Positions 28,180-38,293 of a stretch of 64,000 bases of DNA are shown piece by piece; position 1 is the stretch's first letter; each line of letters opens with the position of its first letter. The notes below the pieces were generated by a model. That model made no database searches. It was not told where the DNA came from and saw only the letters and a list, made by a program, of their open reading frames with translations. The position numbers and the translations under genes are program-made. The stretch spans positions 62,001-126,000 of the forward strand of contig NZ_JACGXN010000013.1 of NCBI RefSeq assembly GCF_014138285.1, given 5' to 3'. The DNA is from Phyllobacterium myrsinacearum. GTDB taxonomy: Bacteria > Pseudomonadota > Alphaproteobacteria > Rhizobiales > Rhizobiaceae.

Positions 28180-28689
28180 TTATTTGACGTCTGCAGCAAC
28201 GCGCATGGAAACGATCGAATCCGGATCCTGCACAGGCTCGCCGCGCTTGATCGTGTCAACGTTGTCCATGCCTTCAATGACCTGGCCCCAGACCGTGTAC
28301 TGACGGTTCAGGAAGGCTGCATCGTCGAAGCAGATGAAAAACTGGGAATTGGCGGAATTAGGGTTCTGCGAACGGGCCATCGAGCAAGCGCCACGGCCGT
28401 GGTTGGCGTTGGAAAACTCTGCTTTCAGATCAGGCTTGTCGGACCCACCCATGCCGGCGCGTGACGGATTGAAGGACGAACCGCCCTGCTTGCCAAACTT
28501 CACGTCGCCGGTCTGAGCCATGAAACCATCGATGACGCGGTGGAATACAACGCCATCATAAGCGCCTTCGCGTGCCAGTTCCTTGATCCGCTCGACGTGG
28601 CCGGGTGCCAGATCAGGGTAAAGTTCAATGACAACATTGCCCTTGGTGGTTTCGAGCAAAATCGTGTTTTCTGGATCTTTATAAGCCAT
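28180..28689 (-). CDS. ppiB: Cytoplasmic cyclophilin-type peptidyl-prolyl isomerase
   Basis: A 169-aa cyclophilin without signal peptide. The active-site segment FHRVIDGFMAQTGD is present, as are MARSQNPNSANSQFFICF and YTVWGQVIEGM. I placed the start at MAYKDPEN because the AGGAG site lies about ten bases upstream; an ATG three codons earlier directly abuts that site. It forms a pair with the secreted paralogue just upstream and precedes queA. Confidence 0.94.
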   Translation of the reverse strand: MAYKDPENTILLETTKGNVVIELYPDLAPGHVERIKELAREGAYDGVVFHRVIDGFMAQTGDVKFGKQGGSSFNPSRAGMGGSDKPDLKAEFSNANHGRGACSMARSQNPNSANSQFFICFDDAAFLNRQYTVWGQVIEGMDNVDTIKRGEPVQDPDSIVSMRVAADVK

Positions 28690-28713
28690 TTCCGGCATCT
28701 CCTGTTGTGTGTG

Positions 28714-29298
28714 TTATTTTGCCGAACCGACGGTAACCTTGACCATCTTATCCGGATTATCGACAGCGCCGTTCTGCGCCTCGTTGCCTTTTTTGATCTT
28801 GTCGACGTTTTCCATGCCGGTCGTCACCTTACCGACAACCGTATACTGGCCATTCAGGAATGACCCGTTGTCGAACATGATGAAGAACTGGGAATTGGCC
28901 GAATTGGGGTTGGATGAACGTGCCATGCCAACAGTGCCGCGCACGAATGGTTCCTTCGAGAACTCGGCAGGCAGGTCCGGACGCTTCGAACCACCGGTTC
29001 CAGCGGCGGCCTGATTGTAGCCCTTCTCGGTGTTGCCATACTGCACATCGCCTGTCTGGGCCATGAAACCTGGAATGACGCGGTGAAACACGACGCTGTT
29101 ATAAGCGCCTTCCTTGGCGAGCGCCTTGATCTGCTCGACATGCTTGGGAGCAAGGTCGGGGCGCAGTTCGATCTTGACGTCGCCATCCTTGAGCTTGATC
29201 GTCATTGTGTTCGCATCATCGGCCCAGCTTGGGCTCAGCGATGCAAAAGACAGGGAAGAAACGGCCGCCACAAGAAGCGCAGTGCGAAATACGGACAT
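28714..29298 (-). CDS. ppiA: Secreted cyclophilin-type peptidyl-prolyl isomerase
   Basis: A 194-aa cyclophilin with an N-terminal signal peptide (MSVFRTALLVAAVSSLSFAS, cleavage probably after SWA). The catalytic FHRVIPGFMAQTGD and MARSSNPNSANSQFFIMF are intact. GGAG lies six bases upstream of the chosen ATG. It is a tandem duplicate of the next gene, one copy exported and one cytoplasmic, and follows coaD. Confidence 0.93.
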   Translation of the reverse strand: MSVFRTALLVAAVSSLSFASLSPSWADDANTMTIKLKDGDVKIELRPDLAPKHVEQIKALAKEGAYNSVVFHRVIPGFMAQTGDVQYGNTEKGYNQAAAGTGGSKRPDLPAEFSKEPFVRGTVGMARSSNPNSANSQFFIMFDNGSFLNGQYTVVGKVTTGMENVDKIKKGNEAQNGAVDNPDKMVKVTVGSAK

Positions 29299-29333
29299 GA
29301 AAGTCTCCAACGGATCGGGATTAGAAGAAAGCC

Positions 29334-29825
29334 CTATTTGAATTTGGCCTTGAGCGCCTCGGCGACAAGAGCGGGAGCAAAGTGCTGGACTTCACCACCC
29401 ATGGCCGCAATCTGGCGGACCAATGTGGCAGTAATCGTGCGAACGGAAGGATCAGCCGGCAGGAATACTGTTTGCAGTTCCGGCGCCATCTTGCCGTTCA
29501 TCCCGGCCATCTGCATTTCATAATCGAGATCAGTACCGTCACGCAGGCCCCGCACCATCAGCGAAGCCCCGTACTTGCGAGCTGCATCGATCAGCAATCC
29601 ATCAAAAGAAATGACTTCGAGCCGTTCACTGTCCTTGCCGAAAACATCCGCAGCCACCCGATTGATCAGGTCCACGCGTTCGGCAAAGGAAAACAGCGGC
29701 GCCTTGCCCGGATGAATACCGATAGCAACGAAAACCTTGTCGGCAAGGCGCAAGGAACCCTGCAGGACATCCATATGTCCATTGGTGATCGGGTCGAAGG
29801 ATCCGGCATAAATTGCGATTGTCAT
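29334..29825 (-). CDS. coaD: Phosphopantetheine adenylyltransferase
   Basis: Penultimate step of coenzyme A synthesis. 163 aa beginning [20 protein letters not shown], with the nucleotidyltransferase motif SFDPITNGH, then [14 protein letters not shown] and the SSR-like adenine-binding C-terminus ([14 protein letters not shown]). Length is typical. First gene of the run coaD-ppiA-ppiB-queA-tgt on the minus strand. Confidence 0.96.
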   Translation of the reverse strand: MTIAIYAGSFDPITNGHMDVLQGSLRLADKVFVAIGIHPGKAPLFSFAERVDLINRVAADVFGKDSERLEVISFDGLLIDAARKYGASLMVRGLRDGTDLDYEMQMAGMNGKMAPELQTVFLPADPSVRTITATLVRQIAAMGGEVQHFAPALVAEALKAKFK

Positions 29826-30018
29826 ACCGTCTCCTAGCCGTTTTATCGGGCGCTTTCAATGGTTGGAAACGCCAGCCTTTATTTCTTACATGAATGGAAG
29901 ATGAACGGGGCAATCAGCAAGCATTCAGTTGCCGTTAACTATAAAGACCTCTGAAAATGAAACCTTTTGGCTCTCGGGGCGTTGTTAACCATAAGAAAGC
30001 CGAAGATTGAAGGGACCA

Positions 30019-30177
30019 ATGATGTTTATTCTTCTTAGCGTCGGCATGATGATCGCGATGATGGTTTCCGCTGTCGTCATGATGATGGAAGAAAACAGAA
30101 AGCGGGAAGCCAAAGTAAAGACATCCCGCTTTGGTGTTTATCCCATGAATGGTCATAGTGACCGCCAGCGGTTCTAA
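30019..30177 (+). CDS. 52-aa putative single-pass membrane micro-protein
   Basis: A short reading frame with two in-frame ATGs preceded by AAGGGA (30010-30015). It encodes a Met-rich hydrophobic helix (FILLSVGMMIAMMVSAVVMM) followed by a basic tail (EENRKREAKVKTSRFGVYP) ending DRQRF. The architecture, N-terminal helix with a charged cytoplasmic tail, suits a small membrane protein. Its stop overlaps the convergent gyrA stop by four bases. No family recognised; the ribosome site, composition and position support it, but it could be chance. Confidence 0.5.
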   Translation: MMFILLSVGMMIAMMVSAVVMMMEENRKREAKVKTSRFGVYPMNGHSDRQRF

Positions 30178-32984
30178 CCTTCGTTAGAACCGTTTTCCGG
30201 AGTTGCTATCTCCGCTCCGGCTTCATCAGTCGCTACTGCCTCGAGTTCTTCGTCATCGCTGTCCGTTTCCGAAATTCGCTCGACTGAAACAACCTTCTCG
30301 CCATCGGCCGTATTGAAGATCGTCACGCCCTTTGTGGAGCGTCCGGCGACGCGAATGCCGTTGACCGGTACGCGGATCAGCTGACCGCGATCGGATACAA
30401 GCAGTATCTGATCCGACGCCTCGACGGGGAACAGCGAGACAAGCTTGCCGATTTCATCTGTCTTCGATGTATCCGTTGCGCGAATACCCTTGCCGCCGCG
30501 TCCGGAAACGCGGAACTCGTAGGATGACGAGCGTTTGCCATATCCATATTCGCTGACTGTCAGGACGGTCTCTTCACGATCCCGCAGTTCCGCATAACGC
30601 TCGGCGTTGAGATCAGCTACATCGGTGGCCTCTTCACCAACCAGCGCGATTTCCTCAACATCATCCGCACCCTGTGCACGCCGGTCCGCAGCTGCCTGCT
30701 TGAGATAAGCAGAACGTTCAGCCGGGCTTGCATCCACGTGGGCAAGGATTGCCATTGAGATAAGTGTATCGCCCTTGGCCAATGTAATGCCGCGAACACC
30801 GATGGAGTTACGACCAGCGAAGACACGCACGTCGGTAACCGGGAAGCGAATGCACTGGCCGCCGGCAGCGGTCAGAAGCACATCGTCAAACTCGTCACAG
30901 GTATCGACGCCAAGAATTTCATCGCCCTCTTCTTCCAGCTTCATCGCAATCTTGCCGTTGCGATTGACCTGAACGAAATCGGACAGCTTGTTACGGCGCA
31001 CGGTACCGCGCGTCGTGGCGAACATGACATCGAGATTGGTCCAGCTTGCCTCATCTTCAGGCAAAGGCATGATTGTCGTGATGCGCTCACCCTGTTCAAG
31101 CGGCAGCATATTGATCAATGCCTTGCCGCGTGACTGCGGCGTACCGATCGGCAGGCGCCAGACCTTTTCCTTGTAAACAATACCGCGGGAGGAGAAGAAC
31201 AACATTGGCGTGTGGGTATTGGCCACAAACAACCGTGTGACGAAATCCTCGTCCTTCATGGTCACACCGGAACGGCCCTTGCCGCCGCGGCGCTGTGCGC
31301 GATAGGTCGTCAGTGGAACGCGTTTGATATAACCCGCATGGCTGACGGTCACGACCATATCTTCCCGGGCGATCAGATCCTCATCATCCATATCCGCGCC
31401 GCCATCGGTCAGTTCCGTGCGGCGTGGCGTACCGAATTCGTCCCGAATGGCAGCGAGCTCGTCCTTCACGATGGTCATGATGCGCAGGCGCGACGCGAGG
31501 ATTTCGAGGTAATCCTTGATTTCAACGCCGATCTTATTGAGTTCATCGGCGATTTCATCACGGCCGAGGGCCGTCAGGCGCTGCAGACGCAGATCGAGAA
31601 TGGCACGCGCCTGCTCTTCCGACAGGTTATAGGTGTTGTCGTCATTGAGTGTATGGCGCGGATCAGCGATCAGCGTGATCAGCGGTGCCACGTCGTTGGC
31701 AGGCCAGCGGCGCTCCATCAACTGATCGCGCGCTGTTGCCGGATCGGGTGCCCGGCGGATCAGTGCGATAATCTCATCGATATTGGCAACGGCGATGGCC
31801 AGACCAACCAAGACATGCGCGCGGTCACGCGCCTTGCGCAGCAGGAATTTCGTCCGGCGGCTGACGACTTCCTCGCGGAAGGCAACAAACGCGCGCAAAA
31901 TGTCCATCAGGTTCAACAGACCCGGCTTGCCGCCATTGAGCGCCACCATGTTGGCGCCGAATGACGACTGCAGCGGGGTAAAGCGATAGAGCTGGTTGAT
32001 GATGACGTCAGCAACGGCATCACGCTTCAACTCGACGACCACGCGATAACCGTCACGGTCCGACTCATCGCGGATATCGGAGATACCCTCGATGCGCTTT
32101 TCACGCACAAGGTCGGCCATCTTTTCAATCATCGTCGCCTTGTTCACCTGATAAGGCACTTCGGTGATGATGATAGCTTCGCGATCGTTGCGCATGGCCT
32201 CGATAGCGACCTTGCCGCGCATCAAGATTGAGCCGCGGCCGGTGCTGTAAGCGGAATGAATGCCTGAACGGCCGAGAACAATGCCGCCTGTCGGAAAGTC
32301 CGGGCCCGGAATGATTTCCATCAGTTCCGGCAGATCAATCAGCGGATTGTCGATCAGGGCAATACAGCCATTGATAACTTCAGCCAGATTGTGCGGCGGA
32401 ACGTTGGTCGCCATACCGACGGCAATACCACCGGAGCCGTTGACCAGAAGATTTGGAAAACGAGCGGGAAGAACCACCGGTTCCTGTTCGCGGCCGTCAT
32501 AATTGTCCTGAAAGTCGACGGTTTCCTTGTCGATATCCTCAAGCAGGGATTCCGTCACTTTTTCAAGACGGCATTCGGTGTAGCGCATCGCCGCCGGTGA
32601 ATCGCCATCGATAGAGCCAAAATTGCCCTGCCCGTCGACCAGCGGATCGCGCAGAGACCAATCCTGCGCCATGCGCACAAGCGCATCATAAATCGAGGCA
32701 TCGCCATGCGGGTGGAATTTACCCATGACTTCACCGACGACACCGGCTGATTTACGGTAGGATCTGTTCCAGGACAGGCCCATTTCGTTCATCGCATGCA
32801 GGATGCGTCGATGTACCGGCTTCAGACCGTCGCGCACGTCGGGCAACGCGCGGCTGACAATCACGCTCATGGCATAGGAGAGATAGGAGCTTTGCATCTC
32901 CTCGATAATGGAAATTGGCTCAATACCAAAATTTCCGCCTGGTTTATCGTCTTCTGGGCCGGATGGTGGGGTTAGTTCAGACAC
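30174..32984 (-). CDS. gyrA: DNA gyrase subunit A
   Basis: The breakage-reunion subunit of gyrase. 936 aa with the catalytic Tyr135 ([11 protein letters not shown]), the quinolone-determining stretch [10 protein letters not shown] at residues 91-100, where Ala96 stands at the position of E. coli Ser83 and Asp100 at Asp87, the GyrA box ([10 protein letters not shown]) and six C-terminal beta-pinwheel blades (for example [12 protein letters not shown]). It ends in an acidic tail typical of the family. It is followed by coaD beyond a ~190-base gap that holds the micro-ORF on the opposite strand. Confidence 0.97.
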   Translation of the reverse strand: MSELTPPSGPEDDKPGGNFGIEPISIIEEMQSSYLSYAMSVIVSRALPDVRDGLKPVHRRILHAMNEMGLSWNRSYRKSAGVVGEVMGKFHPHGDASIYDALVRMAQDWSLRDPLVDGQGNFGSIDGDSPAAMRYTECRLEKVTESLLEDIDKETVDFQDNYDGREQEPVVLPARFPNLLVNGSGGIAVGMATNVPPHNLAEVINGCIALIDNPLIDLPELMEIIPGPDFPTGGIVLGRSGIHSAYSTGRGSILMRGKVAIEAMRNDREAIIITEVPYQVNKATMIEKMADLVREKRIEGISDIRDESDRDGYRVVVELKRDAVADVIINQLYRFTPLQSSFGANMVALNGGKPGLLNLMDILRAFVAFREEVVSRRTKFLLRKARDRAHVLVGLAIAVANIDEIIALIRRAPDPATARDQLMERRWPANDVAPLITLIADPRHTLNDDNTYNLSEEQARAILDLRLQRLTALGRDEIADELNKIGVEIKDYLEILASRLRIMTIVKDELAAIRDEFGTPRRTELTDGGADMDDEDLIAREDMVVTVSHAGYIKRVPLTTYRAQRRGGKGRSGVTMKDEDFVTRLFVANTHTPMLFFSSRGIVYKEKVWRLPIGTPQSRGKALINMLPLEQGERITTIMPLPEDEASWTNLDVMFATTRGTVRRNKLSDFVQVNRNGKIAMKLEEEGDEILGVDTCDEFDDVLLTAAGGQCIRFPVTDVRVFAGRNSIGVRGITLAKGDTLISMAILAHVDASPAERSAYLKQAAADRRAQGADDVEEIALVGEEATDVADLNAERYAELRDREETVLTVSEYGYGKRSSSYEFRVSGRGGKGIRATDTSKTDEIGKLVSLFPVEASDQILLVSDRGQLIRVPVNGIRVAGRSTKGVTIFNTADGEKVVSVERISETDSDDEELEAVATDEAGAEIATPENGSNEG

Positions 32985-33213
32985 GAGGCACTCATCTTTC
33001 GTATAGAATCAATCTTCATCTTATAGCGGCTTTTCAACGCAAAAGCCAACCGGAGGCACCGCAATACACAGCTGAAAACCCTTTGTTTTCAATAGGATAC
33101 AACAGTTCATTTCAATCGGTGAAAAACTTGGTTGCAAAATCCCAACTTTATCGACGCTTAACCCCGAATCCGCTATTCTCGCTCAGCTTCAATCAGAGAA
33201 GAAAAGCAAAATC

Positions 33214-33843
33214 GTGGCGCTTTATGACACCCTCCTCAATGCGCTCGTTACCTTGATGGTAACGATCGATCCACCGGGACTGGCGCCGCTCTTTCTGGCA
33301 CTGACTCGCGGCATGAATCGCAAGGAGCGCGGCCAGGTTGCCTTGCGCGCCAGCATCACCGCTTTCATCGTGCTGACGATCTTCGCCGTGGCGGGTGCGC
33401 AGATTCTGGCGCTGTTCGGCATTACCATCGGGGCCTTCCGCATTGCCGGTGGTCTGCTCCTGTTCTGGATCGCGTTCGAGATGATCTTCGAAAAGCGGCA
33501 GGAGCGCCATGAGAAGAGTGCCACCGTTGCCATCACGAAGGATCATATCCGCAATATCGCCGCCTTTCCGCTCGCCATTCCGCTGATTGCCGGACCCGGC
33601 GCGATCTCAGCGACCATCCTGCTTGCGGGCACATTGTCCGAGCCGACATCGCGGCTTGCGCTGATCGGCATCATCCTGATCTGTATAGCGGCTTCTTACG
33701 TCGTATTTTTCCTAGCTGAACGCGTTGACCGTTTTTTGGGTGAAACTGGCCGTTCGATCCTGACGCGCCTTCTGGGCGTCATCCTCGCGGCATTGGCAGT
33801 GCAATTTGTGGCAGACGGTATCAAAACCTTCATCGCCACATAG
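33214..33843 (+). CDS. MarC-family integral membrane protein
   Basis: A 209-aa protein with six predicted membrane helices, the MarC/UPF0056 fold: LVTLMVTIDPPGLAPLFLAL in the first helix, then FPLAIPLIAGPGAISATILL. The role of the family is not established (an older link to multiple antibiotic resistance was not upheld). It begins with GTG. It is divergent from gyrA and nearly touches the convergent NDH-2 gene. Confidence 0.88.
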   Translation: MALYDTLLNALVTLMVTIDPPGLAPLFLALTRGMNRKERGQVALRASITAFIVLTIFAVAGAQILALFGITIGAFRIAGGLLLFWIAFEMIFEKRQERHEKSATVAITKDHIRNIAAFPLAIPLIAGPGAISATILLAGTLSEPTSRLALIGIILICIAASYVVFFLAERVDRFLGETGRSILTRLLGVILAALAVQFVADGIKTFIAT

Positions 33844-33849
33844 ATTATA

Positions 33850-35145
33850 TTATTTCAGGTGATCTTCTTCCGCCGCGTCCTTTTGCGTGATCAGGCGTGC
33901 ACTGCGCGCACCGCTGACTGAAATCCACAACCAGCTCATGGCGACGGCAAGACGATTGCGTACGCCAATGAGGAAGTAGATGTGTGCCAGTCCCCATAAC
34001 CACCAGGCAACATAGCCCTTGAGCTTGATCCAGCCGAAATCCGTCACCGCAGCGCGCTTGCCGATGGTCGCAAGATCGCCCGCATGGCGATAATGAAAAG
34101 GTTTTGGTGCGGTGTCACCGGCCAATCTCGCCCTGATGGTTTTGGCGACATGGATACCCTGTTGTTTGGCAGCAGGTGCAATACCCGGAACCATGCCCTT
34201 ATCGCCATTTTTAACCGTTGCCGTATCGCCGACTACGAAGATTTCAGGATGGCCGGGAGCAGTCAGATCGTCATTGACCACGACACGCCCTGCCCGGTCA
34301 GCCTGCACATCAAGCCATTTGGCAGCCGGAGATGCCTGAACCCCGGCGGCCCAGATGATCGTTCCGGCGCCCACGGATTTACCGGCATATTCCACGCCAT
34401 CCGCATGACACTTCGTCACCGGATTGCCCAGATGCACCTGAACGCCGAGCTTTTCCAGGGCCCGCTGTGCGTAGGCGGAAAGGTCAGGCGCAAAGGCACC
34501 AAGGACGCGCTCTCCACCTTCAATGAGGATGACCTTGGCTGTTGCAGGATCGATGACCCGGAACTCACCTTTGAGCGTATCCCTGGCCAGATCGGCAATC
34601 GTTCCGGCGACTTCGACACCCGTGGGTCCTGCACCAATGATGACAAATGTCAGCAAAGCCGCACGGCGTGCCGGATCAGGCTCGCGCTCGGCCTTTTCAA
34701 ATGCAGTGAGAATACGCCGGCGGATTGTGGTGGCATCTTCAAGTGTCTTCAGTCCCGGCGCAAAAGGTTCCCAGTCATCGTGGCCGAAATAGGCATGACG
34801 CGCACCCGTTGCCAGCACCAGCGTGTCATAGGGAATGACCTCGCCATCCGCCGTGGAAACGGTTCGCGCTTTCGTATCAACACTTTCAACAGTTCCAAGC
34901 AATGTCTTGATATTACTGTATTTACGCAAGAGATGCCGGATAGGCCATGCAATTTCAGAGGTCGCCAGCGTCGATGTTGCGACCTGATAGAGCAAGGGCT
35001 GAAAAAGATGGTGATTACGCTGGTCGATGATGGTCACGTCAGCGCCGGTCTTGCGCAACGAATTTGCCGCTTCCAGCCCGCCAAAACCCGCCCCGACGAT
35101 GACCACCCGATGCGCCGCATTTGAAGGTGTTCGTGTATCTGTCAT
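33850..35145 (-). CDS. ndh: Type II NADH dehydrogenase
   Basis: Non-proton-pumping NADH:quinone oxidoreductase at the cytoplasmic membrane. 431 aa with two dinucleotide motifs, VVIVGAGFGGLEAA (FAD) and FVIIGAGPTGVEVAG (NADH), the segment FVVGDTATV near the FAD contact and a hydrophobic C-terminus (WWLWGLAHIYFLIGVRNR) that anchors the protein. AAGGAG lies six bases upstream of the ATG at 35143-35145; an in-frame start six codons earlier would cover it. Confidence 0.92.
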   Translation of the reverse strand: MTDTRTPSNAAHRVVIVGAGFGGLEAANSLRKTGADVTIIDQRNHHLFQPLLYQVATSTLATSEIAWPIRHLLRKYSNIKTLLGTVESVDTKARTVSTADGEVIPYDTLVLATGARHAYFGHDDWEPFAPGLKTLEDATTIRRRILTAFEKAEREPDPARRAALLTFVIIGAGPTGVEVAGTIADLARDTLKGEFRVIDPATAKVILIEGGERVLGAFAPDLSAYAQRALEKLGVQVHLGNPVTKCHADGVEYAGKSVGAGTIIWAAGVQASPAAKWLDVQADRAGRVVVNDDLTAPGHPEIFVVGDTATVKNGDKGMVPGIAPAAKQQGIHVAKTIRARLAGDTAPKPFHYRHAGDLATIGKRAAVTDFGWIKLKGYVAWWLWGLAHIYFLIGVRNRLAVAMSWLWISVSGARSARLITQKDAAEEDHLK

Positions 35146-35206
35146 GTCGGGCTCCTTGAGCACAGGCTATACCGTTCAACTATCACGGCTGACGCAAAGG
35201 TCAAAT

Positions 35207-36076
35207 TTATTGACTGGCCGCTGTCAGCGCCGCCCAGCGGCCGGGCGTCATCCCAAAGGCTTTCTTGAACTGTCTGTTGAGATGGCTCTGGTCGGTAAAA
35301 CCCGTCTCTGCGGCTATTTCAGCCAGAGGCTCCCCCTGCTTCATCAGTTCCTTGGCGCGCTGAAGGCGGCGCATCAACAGGAAGCGATGCGGGCTCGTAG
35401 CATAGAGGGTACGGAAATGCCGCGACAGGGCATAACGATCAAGACCGCTGACGGCTTCCAGTTCCTGCGAGCGCACCAGCCGCAGGGCATTATCCGCAAG
35501 ATAGTCACGCGCCATACCGGCCTGCCTGACTGCAGGCCTGCCCATGGGCTTCAGCGGCTGCTTCGCATGACGTGCCAGACCCTGCGTCAGCCGCGATACG
35601 ATGTCATCGACCAGCAACTCATCCATTTCCTCGTCCAGATTGCCGAACGCCGCTGAAATGACCGAGACGAGCGGGGTATCGGCGAAGACAGGCTCCCGGA
35701 CGAATGGTAGAGCGCCGTGATTGTCGCCAAGTGCCTCTATTGCCAGTGCCGGTTCGAGATAGATCATCCGATAACGCAAACCGTCATCGGTACCGGCTCC
35801 TCCATCATGCACCTCGTCGGGATGCAGAACCATGACGTTGCCGGGGAGGCTCTGCCGCTTTTCACCGCGATACCGGAATGTCTGGACGCCATGCAGTGTG
35901 ACGCCAATGGCGTAAGTGTCATGCCGGTGCGGTTCAAACGCATCGCCGGTAAAGCGCGCTTCCATACGCTCCACGCCCGGATTGGATGGCGCTGACGTGA
36001 TCGCATCGCGCACCGGTCTTTCGCACAAACGTCCAAGACCGCGCAGCGCTTCCTCGCCTAGACTCTCAACCGTCAT
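35207..36076 (-). CDS. AraC-family transcriptional regulator
   Basis: A 289-aa regulator with an N-terminal cupin-like arabinose-binding domain (EPHRHDTYAIGVTLHGVQTF) and a C-terminal double helix-turn-helix (LRLVRSQELEAVSGLDRYAL, then PLAEIAAETGFTDQSHLNRQ). GAGAG lies six bases from the chosen ATG (36074-36076); an ATG six codons upstream is possible. It is divergent from the DUF2000 gene with start codons only 17 bases apart, so the two share a control region and the DUF2000 gene is the likely target. Confidence 0.9.
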   Translation of the reverse strand: MTVESLGEEALRGLGRLCERPVRDAITSAPSNPGVERMEARFTGDAFEPHRHDTYAIGVTLHGVQTFRYRGEKRQSLPGNVMVLHPDEVHDGGAGTDDGLRYRMIYLEPALAIEALGDNHGALPFVREPVFADTPLVSVISAAFGNLDEEMDELLVDDIVSRLTQGLARHAKQPLKPMGRPAVRQAGMARDYLADNALRLVRSQELEAVSGLDRYALSRHFRTLYATSPHRFLLMRRLQRAKELMKQGEPLAEIAAETGFTDQSHLNRQFKKAFGMTPGRWAALTAASQ

Positions 36077-36092
36077 TCGACACTCTCGACCC

Positions 36093-36521
36093 ATGAATGG
36101 AGACCTAGATTTGGTGTTTGATACGAAAATTGCAATCGTTGTTCGCGATGATCTGGCGACATGGCAGAAACTCAACGTCTCGTCATTCCTGACAAGTGGC
36201 CTTTTCGCCCAGGCTCCCGGATTGATTGGTGAGCCCTATGTAGACCGTGCGGGTTACCACTACCATCCCTTACCCATTCAGCCGTTGATCGTACTCACGG
36301 CGGACCAGGCAACTCTGTCAACTATCCATCGCCGCTCGCTCGAACGCGAGGTTAAATCCTGCCTTTATATCGAAGAAATGTTCTCAACCGGATACGATCA
36401 GGCCAACCGTGCCGTATTTTCCCGGTTTGCCCCGGATGATGCCAAAGTTGTGGGAATCGCCTTGCGCGGGGAGAAGAAGCTGATCGACAAGATCACCAAG
36501 GGCGCAAAGATGCATCCGTAG
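36093..36521 (+). CDS. DUF2000-family protein
   Basis: A 142-aa protein of the DUF2000 type, recognised by the opening DTKIAIVVRDDLATWQKLNV and by HYHPLPIQPLIVLTAD and the C-terminal VGIALRGEKKLIDKITKGAK. The family resembles peptidyl-tRNA hydrolase 2 folds; its function is unknown. It is divergent from an AraC regulator, a pairing that suggests ligand-dependent control. It ends three bases from the convergent yqaA-like gene. Confidence 0.78.
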   Translation: MNGDLDLVFDTKIAIVVRDDLATWQKLNVSSFLTSGLFAQAPGLIGEPYVDRAGYHYHPLPIQPLIVLTADQATLSTIHRRSLEREVKSCLYIEEMFSTGYDQANRAVFSRFAPDDAKVVGIALRGEKKLIDKITKGAKMHP

Positions 36522-36524
36522 CCT

Positions 36525-36962
36525 TTACCAGCCTGATACCAATGCGAATACAACAAGATACCGTACAGTCTTAGCAATGGATACCAGAAGCACAAAACTC
36601 CATAGCGGCTCGCGCAATACTCCGGCAATCACAGTCAGCGGATCACCAATGACCGGCACCCAGCTCAAAAGCAGCGTCCATTTGCCATAATGCTGATACC
36701 AGCGCGAGGCGCGGTCCAGCTGCGCCTCGCTTGCCGGGAACCATTTGCGGTGCCGAAACTGGTCAATGCCGCGCCCGAGCAGCCAATTGACCACGGAGCC
36801 AAGGATGTTGCCGACGCTGGCAACAGCAATCAATGCGAACGCCGGGTATGAATGGGTGAGAAGCAGTCCGGCAAGCAGTGCCTCGGATTGCATCGGCAAG
36901 ATGGTTGCGGCGATAAGGGCAGCCGCGAACAACCCGGCATACATGCCCAGATCAACAAGCAT
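36525..36962 (-). CDS. YqaA/DedA-like small membrane protein
   Basis: A 145-aa protein with three to four membrane helices and the SNARE-associated/VTT-type core (AVASVGNILGSVVNWLLGRG, then LLSWVPVIGDPLTVIAGVLR). The family is linked to membrane lipid handling, but YqaA itself has no defined role. The start MLVDLGMYAGL is plausible. Convergent with the DUF2000 gene. Confidence 0.85.
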   Translation of the reverse strand: MLVDLGMYAGLFAAALIAATILPMQSEALLAGLLLTHSYPAFALIAVASVGNILGSVVNWLLGRGIDQFRHRKWFPASEAQLDRASRWYQHYGKWTLLLSWVPVIGDPLTVIAGVLREPLWSFVLLVSIAKTVRYLVVFALVSGW

Positions 36963-37082
36963 GATCAGGCAATTTCCCAGGCGAAGAGCCTCGAACTAAC
37001 GGTTGAAATTTCATGGTACAGGGCAAGCCAAAGTCAGAAACAAGCATGATTGGCAGTCTGATGGTGCCCGGTGCGATCTGTG

Positions 37083-38150
37083 TCAAGTTTTTGGCGCCGC
37101 GGTGCTGCCTCTCTCGATCAGTTTCACCTCGATGATCTCGCGTTCCGTCGGTATCGCATCGTCCAGAATGGCATGGACGGCGCGGACGGCGAGCTCTTGA
37201 AACGGCTGCGCCATTGTTGTCAGGCCCGGCTTGACCATGCCGCCCTCCGGCACTCCGTCAAATCCGACAATGGAAATATCAACGGGAACATTCAGCCCGT
37301 GATCGGTGAGCCAAGCCATTGCCAGCATTGCAATATTGTCAGACATGGCAAGAATTGCGGTCGGACGCTCGGCGGTAGAAAAGACCTGCTCCAGACAGGC
37401 ATGGACGCTTGGCCGGTCATTTTGGGTCTCGAACACCGGAACCACTTCGCGTGCAATGCCAACTTCTGCCAGTGCGTGCCAGTATCCGACCGCACGATCG
37501 CGGGAAGTCGAGTAAACATCGCCGCGTTCGATTTCCGGCGCACTGATACGACCCACATGATCGTCTGTGAATTCGGTCGCCAGGATCACAAAGCGCCGGT
37601 GTCCCAGCCGGGTCAAATGGCGCGCAGCAGTTGCAGCGCCGTCAATATTGTTGACACCGATTGCCGGAATGGACTGGTCGTCGCTGCCCAATGCGAGGCT
37701 GATGAAGGGCAATTGACGTTCCCGCGTCAGTTCGACAAGCCGTTCGCCACCTTCGACGCATAACAGTATAAATCCGTCGACCAAGGCGCTCTGGATATTC
37801 CAGCTCAATTTTTGCTGATTCCTGGCAGAAACGAGCGTGAGGCCCGTTCCCTTCGCATCGCACACATCGGCAAGTGCCGCCAGAAATGCCCGCGCCCATG
37901 GATCATCAAAAAAGTATGCCAGAGGCTCAATCGCTGCCACACCTATTGCATTGACTTTTCCGGCCCTCAGAAGCCTGCCAGTCACACTCGGACCGGCATA
38001 ACCGAGGTCTCTGGCCACCGCCAGCACATGCTCACGCACTTCGTCTCTGACCACTTCCGGCCGGCTGAAGACGTTGGATGCAGTTCCTTGGGACACTCCC
38101 GACGCCCTGGCAATATCCGCAAGCCTGACTTTACCCTTTGACAAAAGCAT
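37083..38150 (-). CDS. LacI-family transcriptional regulator
   Basis: About 355 aa: an N-terminal LacI helix-turn-helix (VRLADIARASGVSQGTASNV, then FSRPEVVRDEVREHVL) and a periplasmic-binding-protein-type effector domain that would bind a sugar or related ligand. GGGAGG directly abuts the ATG at 38148-38150; a TTG two codons later (38144) has better spacing and may be the true start. Three near-identical operators lie in the divergent gap, but the facing gene is only a short remnant, so the regulated pathway seems to be lost or elsewhere. Confidence 0.9.
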   Translation of the reverse strand: MLLSKGKVRLADIARASGVSQGTASNVFSRPEVVRDEVREHVLAVARDLGYAGPSVTGRLLRAGKVNAIGVAAIEPLAYFFDDPWARAFLAALADVCDAKGTGLTLVSARNQQKLSWNIQSALVDGFILLCVEGGERLVELTRERQLPFISLALGSDDQSIPAIGVNNIDGAATAARHLTRLGHRRFVILATEFTDDHVGRISAPEIERGDVYSTSRDRAVGYWHALAEVGIAREVVPVFETQNDRPSVHACLEQVFSTAERPTAILAMSDNIAMLAMAWLTDHGLNVPVDISIVGFDGVPEGGMVKPGLTTMAQPFQELAVRAVHAILDDAIPTEREIIEVKLIERGSTAAPKT

Positions 38151-38184
38151 CCTCCCAATGATCGGGAATGAGCCTAGCACAAAG

Positions 38185-38198
38185 TTGTATCGATTCAA
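38185..38198. promoter_or_regulatory. LacI operator 1
   Basis: TTGTATCGATTCAA, 14 bp, one base short of the perfect palindrome TTGAATCGATTCAA. It is the copy nearest the LacI gene and may serve autoregulation. Confidence 0.65.
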
Positions 38199-38231
38199 TT
38201 AAACTTGACAACCAAACCGTCCGCGCTAATA

Positions 38232-38245
38232 TTGAACCGATTCAA
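38232..38245. promoter_or_regulatory. LacI operator 2
   Basis: TTGAACCGATTCAA, identical to operator 3, with a central CG as in LacI-family sites. It lies 47 bp from operator 1. Confidence 0.7.
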
Positions 38246-38266
38246 AATTCACCGTCCGTCAAAGTA

Positions 38267-38280
38267 TTGAACCGATTCAA
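38267..38280. promoter_or_regulatory. LacI operator 3
   Basis: TTGAACCGATTCAA, 35 bp after operator 2 and directly before the ribosome site of the short plus-strand reading frame, so binding here would block its expression. Confidence 0.7.
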
Positions 38281-38293
38281 ACGGAGAGAACAA

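Noticed and set aside
34084-35124. 346-codon plus-strand frame opposite the NDH-2 gene
   Set aside because: Shadow of a gene with two intact dinucleotide motifs; composition is not protein-like.
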